Of a DNA stretch of 64,000 nucleotides, positions 1-8,313 are shown piece after piece. Origin of the DNA: Nocardiopsis alborubida (GTDB lineage: Bacteria > Actinomycetota > Actinomycetes > Streptosporangiales > Streptosporangiaceae). The DNA lies in NCBI RefSeq assembly GCF_012396365.1, contig NZ_JAAXPG010000011.1, forward strand, positions 1-64,000. The letters run 5' to 3'. The translations under genes and the position numbers were made by a program. The notes beneath the pieces are model-generated. The model did no database searches and was not told where the DNA came from. It was given only the letters and a program-made list of their open reading frames with translations. Numbering within the stretch: position 1 is the stretch's first letter; every line of letters starts with the position of its first letter.

Positions 1-20
1 CGGGTCAGCGCGCTGACCCG
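1..20 (-). terminator. Hairpin downstream of trpS
   Basis: A perfect 20-bp palindrome (arms CGGGTCAGCG and CGCTGACCCG) begins 14 bp beyond the trpS stop codon in the direction of transcription. What follows lies outside the window, so a T-tract cannot be checked. Confidence 0.55.
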
Positions 21-33
21 CCGCCCCCGCGTG

Positions 34-1041
34 TCAGGAGACGCCGACGGCGGCGCGCACGCGCTCCAGGGTGGCGCGGGCGCGCTGGCGGGCGCGCTCG
101 GACCCGGCCGCCAGAATCGCGTCGATCCGCGCCGGGTCGGCCATCAGCTCCTCGTAGCGGTCGCGCTTGGGGCCCAGTTCGGTGTTGATCGCCTCGAACA
201 GCTCGTTCTTGAGGTCGCCCCAGCCCATGCCGCCCGCCTCCAGGCGCTTGCGCACCTCGGAGACCTTCTCGGCGCCGGCGAAGTGCGTGAGCAGCTGGAA
301 GGGCACCGAGCTGTCGGGGTCCTTGGGGTCCTCGACCGGCGTGGAGTCGGTGGGGATGCGGCGGACGGCCTTCCTGAGCTTGTTCTCCGGCAGGAAGAGC
401 GGGATGTGGTTGTCGTAGGACTTGCTCATCTTGCGGCCGTCGACGCCGGGCAGGATGCTCGCGTCGCTGTCGTCGATGACGCCCTTGGGGACGGGGAAGC
501 TGTAGGTCCCGCCGAAGCGGTGGTTGAAGTACCCGGCGATGTCGGCGGTGTACTCGATGTGCTGGGACTGGTCGCGGCCCACGGGGACGTGGGTGCCCTC
601 CATGACGAGGATGTCGGCGGCCATGAGGATGGGGTAGTTGTACAGCCCCATGTTGATCCCGGCGTCGAGGTCGGTGATCCCGGCCTCGTTGTTGCGGTCG
701 CGGGCGGCCTTGTAGGCGTGCGCGCGGTTCATGAGGCCCTTGGGGGTCAGGGCACTCAGGATGGTGGTGAGCTCGAAGGTCTCGGGCACCCGGGACTGCT
801 GGTAGACGATCGTCCGCTCGGGGTCGAGCCCGCACGCGAGCCAGGTGGCAGCGCCTGACCGGATGCTGTGGCGGAGCTCGTCGGCGTCCTTGATGGTGTT
901 GAGCGCGTGGTAGTCGGCGATGAAGTAGTAGGTGTCGTAGGCCGTGGCCGCGCTCAGGGCGGGCTTGATCGCGCCGATGTAGTTGCCCAGGTGGAAGTCG
1001 CCGGTGGGCTTGATCCCGGTCAGGTACGTGTTCGCTGCCAT
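34..1041 (-). CDS. trpS: Tryptophanyl-tRNA synthetase
   Basis: This class Ic aminoacyl-tRNA synthetase charges tRNA-Trp in the cytoplasm. The 335-residue product is of normal family length and shows the HIGH-type motif HLGN at residues 17-20 and KMSKS at 204-208. The N-terminal active-site loop reads GIKPTG (residues 9-14), with Lys11 where the common bacterial enzyme has Gln (GIQPSG/GIQPTG). As I recall, Lys at this place is linked to indolmycin resistance in the auxiliary Streptomyces TrpRS. A TAGGCT hexamer lies 7 nt upstream of the ATG (minus strand 1054-1049), which suggests a leaderless mRNA and argues against a leader-peptide attenuator. Whether this is the only or a second TrpRS in the genome cannot be seen here. 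Confidence 0.95.
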   Translation of the reverse strand: MAANTYLTGIKPTGDFHLGNYIGAIKPALSAATAYDTYYFIADYHALNTIKDADELRHSIRSGAATWLACGLDPERTIVYQQSRVPETFELTTILSALTPKGLMNRAHAYKAARDRNNEAGITDLDAGINMGLYNYPILMAADILVMEGTHVPVGRDQSQHIEYTADIAGYFNHRFGGTYSFPVPKGVIDDSDASILPGVDGRKMSKSYDNHIPLFLPENKLRKAVRRIPTDSTPVEDPKDPDSSVPFQLLTHFAGAEKVSEVRKRLEAGGMGWGDLKNELFEAINTELGPKRDRYEELMADPARIDAILAAGSERARQRARATLERVRAAVGVS

Positions 1042-1087
1042 GGTGCCAAGCCTAGCGGCGGCCGGGCCCGCGCACGGTCGCGGCCAC

Positions 1088-1119
1088 GCCCCGGGCGGGA
1101 GGCGGCCCTCGCCCGGGGC
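1088..1119 (-). terminator. Hairpin between metalloprotease gene and trpS
   Basis: Perfect 10-bp arms (GCCCCGGGCG / CGCCCGGGGC) around a 12-nt loop start 11 bp after the metalloprotease stop codon and end 46 bp before the trpS ATG. There is no T-tract. It most simply terminates the upstream gene. Confidence 0.45.
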
Positions 1120-1129
1120 CGCCGCCGCG

Positions 1130-2170
1130 TCAGGCGCGGAAGGCCGCCCAGTGCTCGACCATGCGCTGGGCCTGGCCCGCGGTGAAGTGGGTCATGCAGG
1201 CGTCGTCGCTGTAGTTCATGAAGTTGGTGACGGGGTCCTCGCCCTTCTGCTCGGGGCAGGTGTCGCGGCCCTCGGGGCAGCCGGAGGCGGCCTCGCGCTC
1301 GTACGCGGTGTCGTCCACGTAGTCGCCCGGCGAGGAGCAGCCGTTCTGGAACGTGTGGAAGAGCCCGAGCCAGTGGCCGACCTCGTGGGTACCGGTGTGG
1401 CCGAGGTTGAACCGGTCGCGGTCGCCGCCGGGCAGGGTGTCGTGGGCGATCACCACGCCGTCCTGTTCGGGCGCCTCCTCGTAGTCCTGGGGGAAGGAGG
1501 AGTAGCCGAGCAGGCCGGTGCCCAGGTTCGAGGTGTAGATGTTGAGGGTCCCCGCGTCACCCTGGTGCAGCTCGGCGCGGACGGTGTCGCGGTGCTCGGC
1601 GAAGCTGGCGAACCAGTCGTCGTTGACCGTGCGGGTGACCTCGCTGAGCTCGAAGCGGAAGCCGGTGTCGATGGGCTCGGCGCCGCCCGCGGCCCCGGTC
1701 CGCCGTGCGGCCTCGGCCGCCTGGGCCGCATCAGCTGCGGCGTCTCCGCCGTAGGCGGCGTTGAGGACGTCGACCTGCCGCTGGACGCGTTCGTCGCTGA
1801 CCTCGCCGCTGCCGTCCTCGGCGGAGATGACGTGCACCACGACCGGGACGGTGCGGGGCGGCTGGAGCTCCTGTCCCCGCAGGGGCACGAGTGCCTCCTG
1901 GAGCTGCTGCTCGTAGAGGGCGGCCTGACGCGGAGTCACCTCGCTGCCGCCTGGGGGCCGGGCGGCAGCGTCCGGATCGGTGACCCTGGCGGCGCCGGGC
2001 AGACAGGGCTCCAGCGCTTCGGACTCCCCCGGCGCCAGCTGGGCGCGCGAGGAGTCGGTTCCGACGGTGCCGGGCATCGTGGCCGTGACCATTCCGGCCA
2101 GGGCGAACCCGCACATCAGCAGTCCGGTGCAGAGCGCGGCTGAGCCGCCGCGAGAGCTGTGTCCACTCAT
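1130..2170 (-). CDS. Secreted zinc metalloprotease, pappalysin-like M43 family
   Basis: A predicted extracellular zinc endopeptidase of 346 residues. The extended zinc site HEVGHWLGLFH (residues 262-272) supplies His262, His266 and His272 as ligands and Glu263 as catalytic base. A Met-turn follows at Met318 (NFMNYSD), and Cys pairs in the C-terminal third fit a disulfide-bonded secreted enzyme. The N-terminus (hydrophobic residues about 11-31) is a signal peptide; about 100 residues before the catalytic domain may be a propeptide. I chose ATG at 2170 over an in-frame TTG at 2179 because TACCTT lies 7 nt upstream of it, a leaderless-type promoter. The substrate is unknown. Confidence 0.85.
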   Translation of the reverse strand: MSGHSSRGGSAALCTGLLMCGFALAGMVTATMPGTVGTDSSRAQLAPGESEALEPCLPGAARVTDPDAAARPPGGSEVTPRQAALYEQQLQEALVPLRGQELQPPRTVPVVVHVISAEDGSGEVSDERVQRQVDVLNAAYGGDAAADAAQAAEAARRTGAAGGAEPIDTGFRFELSEVTRTVNDDWFASFAEHRDTVRAELHQGDAGTLNIYTSNLGTGLLGYSSFPQDYEEAPEQDGVVIAHDTLPGGDRDRFNLGHTGTHEVGHWLGLFHTFQNGCSSPGDYVDDTAYEREAASGCPEGRDTCPEQKGEDPVTNFMNYSDDACMTHFTAGQAQRMVEHWAAFRA

Positions 2171-2235
2171 CTCACACAAGGTAATGAAGTGGACACCGAG
2201 GGCTTATGGGACATGCACGAGCTTGCGAAGTGTTT

Positions 2236-2252
2236 GCCCGTTTTGGGCGGGC
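2236..2252 (-). terminator. Short hairpin overlapping the helicase stop
   Basis: GCCCG and CGGGC arms flank a 7-nt loop and abut the TAG of the helicase gene on the minus strand. It is short (5 bp) and therefore weak evidence of termination. Confidence 0.25.
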
Positions 2253-3976
2253 TACCGCCCGCCGACGGCCCAGACGCGGATCTTGGCGATCCGCTCGCGG
2301 ATCTGCGTCGGGGTGGCCTGCGCGACCGGTGGCCCGCCGCAGGCGCGGCGCAGCTCGTTGTGGATCACCCCGTGCGGCTTGCCGGTGCGGTGGTGCCAGG
2401 CGCCCACGAGGCCGCTCAGCTCACGGCGCAGGTCGGCCAGGACCTGGTGGGTGGGCCCCTCCTCCTCGGCGGGCTCCTCCACCTTGCGGGTCCTGATCTC
2501 ACTCGCCTTGAGGTCGGCCTTGCGCTTGCGCAGGAGCTGGGAGACCTGCTGCGGGTCGAGCAGACCGGGCAGGCCCAGGAAGTCCTCCTCCTCGGTGGAC
2601 CCCGGCACTCCGCCGTACTCGGCCCCGTCGTAGAGGGCGCGGTCGAACTCCGCCGCCGACTCCATGGTCTCGAAGGGCAGCTCCTCCCCCGCGTCGGGGG
2701 TGTCCCGCTTCTTGTTGGCCTCCCGGAGCAGGTCGTCCTCCGGGTACTCGTCACCCTCCCCCGGGGTCCGGTCGAGCACGTGGTCGCGCTCGCGCTCCAT
2801 CTCGCCCGCGTACTCCAGCAGGGTGGGCACGGAGGGAAGGAAGACCGAGGCGACCTCGCCGCGCTGGCGCACGCGCACGAAACGGCCGATGGCCTGGGCG
2901 AAGAACAGCGCGGTGCTGGTGGAGGTGGCGTACACGCCCACCATCAGCCGGGGCACGTCCACGCCCTCGGAGACCATGCGCACCGCGACCATCCAGCGGT
3001 CGTCGCCCGCGGCGAACCGGGAGATCTTCTTGGAGGCCCCCGGGTCGTCGGACAGGATGACCGTGGCGCCCTTGCCGGTGATCTGGCGCAGGATGCGCGA
3101 GTAGGCGCGGGCGTTCTCGTGGTCGCTGGCGATGACCAGCGCCCCCGCGTCCGGGTGGGTCTTGCGGACCTCGGTCAGGCGGCGGTCGGCGGCCTGGAGC
3201 ACGCGCTTGATCCAGTCGCCCTTGGGGTCCAGGGCGGCCCGCCACGCCTGGGAGAGCGCGTCCTGGGTGAGCGGCTCCCCCAGTCTGGCGGCGAGCTCGT
3301 CGCCCGCGCGGGTGCGCCAGCGCATCTCGCCGGAGTAGGCCATGAAGATGACGGGGCGCACGACCCCGTCGGCCAGGGCGGGCCCGTACCCGTAGCTGTA
3401 GTCCCAGGAACAGCGGCGCACCCCGGCGGCGTCCTGGACGTAGTCGACGAAGGGGATGGGGTTGATGTCGGACCGGAAGGGGGTTCCGGTCAGGGAGAGG
3501 CGCCGTGCCGCCGGGTCGAAGGCCTCGCGGGCCGCGTCGCCCCAGGACAGGGCGTCCCCGGCGTGGTGGACCTCGTCGAAGATGACGAGGGTCCTGCGCG
3601 CCTCGGTCCGGTTGCGGTGCAGCATCGGGTGGGCGGCGACCTGGGCGTAGGTGACGGCCACGCCGACGTACTGGCGGCCCAGGGCGCCCTGCCCGTTGCG
3701 GAAGTCGGGGTCGATGGCGATGCCGAACCGGGCGGCCGCCTCGGCCCACTGCTTCTTGAGGTGGTCGGTGGGGCACACGATGGTGATGGCGCGCACCGTG
3801 TGCCGGTGGAGGAGTTCGCTGGCCAGGGTGAGGGCGAAGGTGGTCTTGCCCGCACCGGGGGTGGCCACGGCGAGGAAGTCCCGCGGTTCCCGGCGGAAGT
3901 ACTCCTCGAACGCCTCCCGCTGCCATGCCCGAAGGCCTCTGAGCCGGTCCTCCGTCGTGGTCTGCGTCACCGTCAT
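2252..3976 (-). CDS. DExH-box superfamily II helicase
   Basis: A 574-residue cytoplasmic ATP-dependent nucleic-acid translocase or helicase. Visible motifs are Walker A ATPGAGKT (39-46), the DExH box DEVHH (134-138), motif III-like TGTPFRSD (163-170) and a motif VI QAIGRFVRVR in the second RecA domain. The order is that of SF2 enzymes related to the type I restriction R-subunit/RAD25-like group. A charged C-terminal region of about 170 residues follows and has no motif I recognise. No methylase, nuclease or specificity gene lies nearby, so a restriction role is not supported; a housekeeping repair or RNA function is as likely. The next gene is 81 bp away and probably independent. Confidence 0.85.
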   Translation of the reverse strand: MTVTQTTTEDRLRGLRAWQREAFEEYFRREPRDFLAVATPGAGKTTFALTLASELLHRHTVRAITIVCPTDHLKKQWAEAAARFGIAIDPDFRNGQGALGRQYVGVAVTYAQVAAHPMLHRNRTEARRTLVIFDEVHHAGDALSWGDAAREAFDPAARRLSLTGTPFRSDINPIPFVDYVQDAAGVRRCSWDYSYGYGPALADGVVRPVIFMAYSGEMRWRTRAGDELAARLGEPLTQDALSQAWRAALDPKGDWIKRVLQAADRRLTEVRKTHPDAGALVIASDHENARAYSRILRQITGKGATVILSDDPGASKKISRFAAGDDRWMVAVRMVSEGVDVPRLMVGVYATSTSTALFFAQAIGRFVRVRQRGEVASVFLPSVPTLLEYAGEMERERDHVLDRTPGEGDEYPEDDLLREANKKRDTPDAGEELPFETMESAAEFDRALYDGAEYGGVPGSTEEEDFLGLPGLLDPQQVSQLLRKRKADLKASEIRTRKVEEPAEEEGPTHQVLADLRRELSGLVGAWHHRTGKPHGVIHNELRRACGGPPVAQATPTQIRERIAKIRVWAVGGR

Positions 3977-4134
3977 GCTGCGAACCGTCCCCCGTTACTC
4001 ACCCCCATGAGGTTAGCGGGCACCGTGGACCGTTCCGGGAGCCTGGCCAGTGGCGCCGCGCACACGGCGTGTCCCAGGCCCCGGAAAGGCCACCGGTCCC
4101 CGCCGGTTCCCTCATCGTCCACAAGCGCTCCGGA

Positions 4135-4332
4135 CTACCCGCCGGACCCGGCCCCGTCCCCGGTCTGGACGCCCTCGACGTCGACGGCGCCGTCGTTGAA
4201 GGGCATGTGCGGGGAGATCGCCGGAAAGGCGAAGAACCACAGCAGCAGGGCCGCGCCCACCGCCAGACCGAGCGCCAGGATGAGCTTGGAGACCCACGGA
4301 CCGGGCAGGACACGCCAGATCAGACCGTACAT
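4135..4332 (-). CDS. Small single-span membrane protein next to sortase E
   Basis: A 65-residue protein with one strongly hydrophobic segment (about residues 14-36) and an acidic, Gly-rich tail. It starts 16 bp after the sortase stop codon with an AAGGAAAG ribosome binding site, so the two are almost certainly co-transcribed. Similar small membrane proteins starting MYGLIWR are, as I recall, found beside class E sortases in other actinomycetes; its role is unknown. A membrane partner or regulator of the sortase is an inference from position only. Confidence 0.75.
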   Translation of the reverse strand: MYGLIWRVLPGPWVSKLILALGLAVGAALLLWFFAFPAISPHMPFNDGAVDVEGVQTGDGAGSGG

Positions 4333-4348
4333 TCGCTTTCCTTACTCG

Positions 4349-5146
4349 CTAGGCCTCGGGGGCCATGTGGGCGATCGAGTCGGGCATCCCCTCGGACTTG
4401 GGCGTGGTCTCCACCAGCTCCGCCCAGACGATGAGGCGGTGCGTGTTGTTCAGCTTGGGCGCGCACGTGGTGAGGGTGAGCAGGGACCTGCCCGGCTCCT
4501 CGTCGGTGGCATCGTCGAACGGGTCCGGCTCGATCACCCACACGTCGGTGGGCAGGACCGTCTCGTCGCGGAAGACCTCGTAGGTGTAGAAGTTCTCGCC
4601 GTCCTCCAGCACCATGACGTCGCCGTTCCGGAGCAGGTCCAGGTCCCAGAACAGGCCCGGGGTGCGGTGGGCGGCCACGGCGTAGTTGCCCTCCCCGCCG
4701 GGGTCGCTGGGGTACTCGGTGTAGTGGCCGGGGCTGTAGCGGATGTCCTCCTGCGTGGTGCCGTTGACCACCACCCAGTCCAGGTCCAGGCTCGGCACGT
4801 ACAGGCGGCTGTCGGCGCTGCCCGGCAGGGGCTCCGAGTCCGGGCCGGCCTCCGCGGCCGCCTGGTCGGCGGACCAGGCCTCCTCCAGCCCCTGGGCCAG
4901 GTCCTGCTGTTCGCGGTCGGTCTCCCACTGGGAGCCGTACACCTCGTAGCCGGCGTAGAAGAGCATGAGCAGCCCGGCGGTCAGCATGATCTCGCCGAAG
5001 AACCGGACGATGCCGCGCACGACGTCGCCGGGGGTGGCCCTGGGCTTGGGGCGGCGCCGACGGCCGCCGGGGGCCCGCCGTCCACGCCCCTCCCCGCGTC
5101 CGGGCCGGGGACCCTCGTGGAACTGCCGTTCAGTTGTGGACACCAA
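4349..5146 (-). CDS. Class E sortase
   Basis: A membrane-anchored transpeptidase (265 residues) that links LAXTG-type surface proteins to the cell wall. A basic cytoplasmic N-terminus (1-45) precedes one membrane segment (about 52-68), then an extracellular sortase barrel. The catalytic triad is visible as His160 (AAHRTP), Cys228 (LTLTTCAP) and Arg237 (THRL). The TTG start at 5146 is preceded by AGGAG at 9-nt spacing; GTG three bases downstream is an alternative. No LPXTG-type substrate gene lies in the window, so this is a stand-alone, housekeeping-type sortase. The downstream small membrane gene forms an operon with it. Confidence 0.92.
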   Translation of the reverse strand: MVSTTERQFHEGPRPGRGEGRGRRAPGGRRRRPKPRATPGDVVRGIVRFFGEIMLTAGLLMLFYAGYEVYGSQWETDREQQDLAQGLEEAWSADQAAAEAGPDSEPLPGSADSRLYVPSLDLDWVVVNGTTQEDIRYSPGHYTEYPSDPGGEGNYAVAAHRTPGLFWDLDLLRNGDVMVLEDGENFYTYEVFRDETVLPTDVWVIEPDPFDDATDEEPGRSLLTLTTCAPKLNNTHRLIVWAELVETTPKSEGMPDSIAHMAPEA

Positions 5147-5187
5147 TACGACCTACTCCTGTGGACGCTTCCGTGTGCACCCGTCCC

Positions 5188-5481
5188 CTACCTGAGGGGG
5201 GCGACCAGCGGGACTCCGGTACGCGGGTGCGGTAGGGCTTCGACCTCGTGCTGGTATACGGAGCCGAGCAGCGACGCGGTGAACACGTCGGCGGGGGAGC
5301 CCTGAGCGGCGACCCGCCCTCGGGAGAGTATCGCCACACGATGGGCGTAGGCTGCCGCAAGCCCCAAATCGTGCAGGACCACGATAACCGCACCGCCGCG
5401 CTCCGCGAGTTGGGAAGCCAGATCCAGTACGAGTTCCTGGTGCCGGATGTCCGGGGCGGCGGTCGGCCCGTCCGGCAGGAG
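5188..5481 (-). pseudogene. 3' remnant of a heme ABC-transporter ATPase (HmuV-like)
   Basis: The last ~97 codons read as the C-terminal third of an HmuV/BtuD-type ABC ATPase: a decayed Walker B/D-loop, an H-loop VVLHDLGLAAAYAHRV and the family tail LPHPRTGVPL. The expected LLLDEPTAALDIRHQ now reads LLPDGPTAAPDIRHQ, so the catalytic Glu is Gly and two Leu are Pro. No Walker A, Q-loop or signature exists upstream, and a strong terminator (5538-5566) separates the fragment from any promoter. No hmuT or hmuU is nearby. I read it as a dead 3' fragment left by deletion of a heme-uptake operon. Confidence 0.75.
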
Positions 5482-5537
5482 CGGCTGGGTGCCCTGGGCC
5501 CCGCCACGGAACCGGGCGCACCCCCGGACAGCACGAG

Positions 5538-5566
5538 GGCCTTGGCACACGCCGTGTGCCAAGGCC
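5538..5566. terminator. Strong hairpin after the DUF3039 gene
   Basis: Perfect 13-bp arms (GGCCTTGGCACAC / GTGTGCCAAGGCC) around a 3-nt loop, extended outward by further partial pairing (AGCACGA / TCGTGCT). It lies about 100 bp beyond the DUF3039 stop codon and probably terminates that gene on the minus strand. Confidence 0.7.
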
Positions 5567-5664
5567 TTCGTCGTGCTCGCCGCGCGCGGTGCCCGGGCAC
5601 GGCGGGGTCCGCGCCGGACGCGCGGCCGTCCCCTCGGGAGGCGTCGGCCGTCCGGGCGGGAGGA

Positions 5665-5907
5665 CTACTTCATCATCTCCTCGTAGACCTTCTTGCACTC
5701 GGGGCACACGGGGAACTTCTTGGGGTCGCGGTTGGGCACCCACACCTTGCCGCACAGGGCGATCACGGGGTCGCCGGTCACGGCGCTCGCGGTGATCTTG
5801 TCCTTCTGCACGTAGTGGGCGAACCGCTCCCGGTCCCCGCCGTCGTGGGAGATGTCCGGTTTGGTCTCACTGTCCGGGAGGACCTTGTTGAAGATGTCCA
5901 TCGCCAT
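5665..5907 (-). CDS. DUF3039 family protein
   Basis: An 80-residue soluble protein of a conserved actinobacterial family with no assigned function. Cys52 (ALCGK) and the CPEC pair near residues 68-71 look like part of a small zinc ribbon. GTGAGG upstream of the ATG at 5907 serves as a ribosome binding site. It is a single gene: a strong hairpin follows it, and yqgE, 65 bp upstream, is on the same strand but has no obvious coupling to it. Confidence 0.85.
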   Translation of the reverse strand: MAMDIFNKVLPDSETKPDISHDGGDRERFAHYVQKDKITASAVTGDPVIALCGKVWVPNRDPKKFPVCPECKKVYEEMMK

Positions 5908-5971
5908 CGTGCCTCACACCTTTCGACGTCTGCGTTCCACGGTATAGGGTGCCGTGCCCCACCCCGGCTGC

Positions 5972-6550
5972 TCAGTTCATGGTGGGATCGTCGGGGAAGG
6001 TGGACAGGAGCGCCATGTCCCCGCCCTGGCGGCGCAGCACCCGCGACCACAGCTCCTCGGGCGCGGTGGTGAAGACGTCGTCGGCGACCGCGTCGACGAC
6101 GTACCAGGCCCCCTCGTCGACCTCCCCGGCCAGCTGGCCCTCGCTCCACCCCGCGTAGCCCGCGAAGACGCGGAACGCGCCGAGCGCCCCGCCGAGCACC
6201 TGGGCGGGACCGTCGAGGTCGACCACGCCGATCCCGTCCAGGCCCAGGTGCGGGTCCAGGCCCTCCAGCGGGGACCAGCCGGGGGGAGGCTCGCCGGGAC
6301 CGGCCATCCCCAGGGCGATGCCGGATCCCAGGCCCACGGGCCCCCCGGAGAACATCACCGCCGGCTCGCTGGCGTAGGCGCCCCAGTCGGTGACGACCTC
6401 GTCCACGGCCATACCCAGGGGGCGGTTGAGGATCACCCCGAGGGTGCCGTCGGCGGCGTCGTCAACGACGAACACCACCGAGCGGCGGAAGGAGTCCTCC
6501 TGGAGCATGGGGGCGGCCACCAGGAGGCGTCCGGTCATCGGCTGGTCCAT
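5972..6550 (-). CDS. YqgE/AlgH family protein (UPF0301)
   Basis: A 192-residue cytoplasmic protein of the widespread YqgE/AlgH family, whose biochemical function is unsettled. The start of the product (MTGRLLVAAPML, then SFRRSVVFV) and the internal GGPVG segment are family hallmarks. The reading frame is open far upstream, but the ATG at 6550 has a clear GGGAGG ribosome binding site and gives the usual family length. It lies 53 bp downstream of the malic enzyme gene on the same strand and may be co-transcribed with it. Confidence 0.88.
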   Translation of the reverse strand: MDQPMTGRLLVAAPMLQEDSFRRSVVFVVDDAADGTLGVILNRPLGMAVDEVVTDWGAYASEPAVMFSGGPVGLGSGIALGMAGPGEPPPGWSPLEGLDPHLGLDGIGVVDLDGPAQVLGGALGAFRVFAGYAGWSEGQLAGEVDEGAWYVVDAVADDVFTTAPEELWSRVLRRQGGDMALLSTFPDDPTMN

Positions 6551-6603
6551 GCCCTCCCACCTACCCCGGCAGCGCCGGGCGGACAGCCGGCGTTTCCAGG
6601 CCG

Positions 6604-8010
6604 TTATGCCGGTCCGGCCGCCTGACCGCGCTGGGCGACCTCGCGCACGGCCGTGGCCACGTGGTTGGACAGGTCGGAGTGGAACACGCTGGGGATGATG
6701 TAGTTGGGGCCCAGCTCGTCCTCGGTGACGACGTCGGCCAGTGCCTCGGCCGCGGCGACCATCATGTCCGAGGTGACGTCGTGGCTCTGGGCGTCCAGCA
6801 GGCCTCGGAAGAAGCCGGGGAAGACCAGCACGTTGTTGATCTGGTTGGGGTAGTCGCTGCGGCCGGTGGCCACGACGGAGGCGTGCAGGTGGGCCACGTC
6901 CGGGTCGACCTCGGGGTCGGGGTTGGCCAGGGCGAAGATGATGGCGCCCTCGTTCATCTCGGCGATGTCGTCCCCGTTGAGGAGGTTGGGGGCCGAGACG
7001 CCGATGAAGACGTCCGCCCCGGCCACGGCGCCGCGCAGGTCGCCGCTGTAGCCCTCGGGGTTGGTGTGCTCCGCGATCCACCGCAGGTTGGAGTCGAGGT
7101 CCTCGCGTCCGCCGTGCACGGCGCCGTGCACGTCGCTGACGATGACGTCGCGCGCCCCGGCGTGCATGAGCAGCTTGAGGATCGCGGTTCCGGCCGCGCC
7201 CGCGCCGGACATGGCGATGCGGACCTCGCCGAGCTTCTTGCCCACCACGCGCAGCGCGTTGCGCAGGGCGGCGAGCACGACGATGGCGGTGCCGTGCTGG
7301 TCGTCGTGGAAGACGGGGATGTCGAGCAGCTCGCGCAGGCGGGCCTCGACCTCGAAGCAGCGGGGGGCGGAGATGTCCTCCAGGTTGATGCCGCCGAAGC
7401 CGGGGGCCAGCACCTGGACGGTGCGCACGATCTCGTCCACGTCCTGGGTGTCCAGGGCGATGGGCCAGGCGTCGATGTCGGCGAAGCGTTTGAACAGGGC
7501 GGCCTTGCCCTCCATCACGGGCATGGCGGCCTCGGGGCCGATGTTGCCCAGGCCCAGGACCGCGGAGCCGTCGGTGACCACGGCGACGCTGTTGCGCTTG
7601 ATGGTCAGGCGCCGGGCGTCGTCCTTGTTGGCGGCGATGGCCTGGGAGACGCGGGCGACACCGGGGGTGTAGGCCATGGAGAGCTCGTCGCGGTTGCGCA
7701 GCGGCACCTTGGACTTCATCTCGATCTTGCCGCCCAGGTGCATGAGGAAGGTGCGGTCGCTGACCTTGTGCACGACCACGCCCTCGACGGCGCCCAGGGC
7801 GTCGACGATGGCCTGGGCGTGCTCGGTGTCGCGGGCGGCGCAGGTGACGTCGATGCGGATGCGCTCGTGTCCGGCGGCGGCCACGTCCAGCGCGGTGATC
7901 ATGCCGCCCACCTGCTCGACGGCGTTGGTGAGACTGCCGACCGCACTGCCCCCAGCGTCCAGTTCGAGGCGGACGGTGATGGAGTAGGAAACGCTGGGAA
8001 GGGTGGCCAC
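6604..8010 (-). CDS. NAD(P)-dependent malic enzyme with N-terminal ACT-like domain
   Basis: Oxidatively decarboxylates malate to pyruvate, linking the TCA cycle to pyruvate and NAD(P)H pools. The 468-residue chain has an ACT-like regulatory domain (about 7-82), then the catalytic domain with Tyr114 (AYTPGVA), Lys169 (EGKAAL), the metal ligands Glu211/Asp212 and Asp236, and a dinucleotide-binding GAGAAG (269-274). The ACT domain suggests amino-acid control, by analogy with other ACT-domain enzymes. Translation starts at GTG 8010 behind AAGGAG at 6-nt spacing. The cofactor preference cannot be told from the sequence by eye. Confidence 0.92.
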   Translation of the reverse strand: MATLPSVSYSITVRLELDAGGSAVGSLTNAVEQVGGMITALDVAAAGHERIRIDVTCAARDTEHAQAIVDALGAVEGVVVHKVSDRTFLMHLGGKIEMKSKVPLRNRDELSMAYTPGVARVSQAIAANKDDARRLTIKRNSVAVVTDGSAVLGLGNIGPEAAMPVMEGKAALFKRFADIDAWPIALDTQDVDEIVRTVQVLAPGFGGINLEDISAPRCFEVEARLRELLDIPVFHDDQHGTAIVVLAALRNALRVVGKKLGEVRIAMSGAGAAGTAILKLLMHAGARDVIVSDVHGAVHGGREDLDSNLRWIAEHTNPEGYSGDLRGAVAGADVFIGVSAPNLLNGDDIAEMNEGAIIFALANPDPEVDPDVAHLHASVVATGRSDYPNQINNVLVFPGFFRGLLDAQSHDVTSDMMVAAAEALADVVTEDELGPNYIIPSVFHSDLSNHVATAVREVAQRGQAAGPA

Positions 8011-8313
8011 GTGTTGCTCCTTGGCTCTGGCTGGTGTGGTGCGTCCGGGGCGCCCCGCCGGGGCGCTCGCCGGTGCACGGCGCCGCCTGCGCGTGCGCGC
8101 GGATGGGGGGTGCCGTGTGTCCTGTGTGCGCGGTGCTCACGCACCGCCACTCGGACCCCGGTTCCGGGCGGGGGCTGACCCGTGACCGAGTCGCCTTACC
8201 TTACCTGAGTCAAGGCCCAACCGTCAGCACAAGGTGACAATTACCGCGATGGTAAAAAATCGCATAAATTACGCCAGTGCGAGGGTGTCACGGCGGACAA
8301 CGCGCGGTTCGGC
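8011..8313. other. Intergenic region upstream of the malic enzyme gene
   Basis: 303 bp without a gene. It must hold the malic enzyme promoter: on the minus strand TGACGG and TAAGGT are spaced 17 nt apart. An inverted repeat TTACC-GCGAT-GGTAA lies at 8241-8255 in an unusually AT-rich patch and could be an operator. Confidence 0.4.

Noticed and set aside
1042..1129. Trp leader-peptide attenuator for trpS
   Set aside because: No ORF with Trp codons exists here, and a -10-like box abuts the start codon.
2252..3976. Helicase as a phage-defence gene
   Set aside because: No associated nuclease, methylase or other defence gene; neighbours are housekeeping genes.
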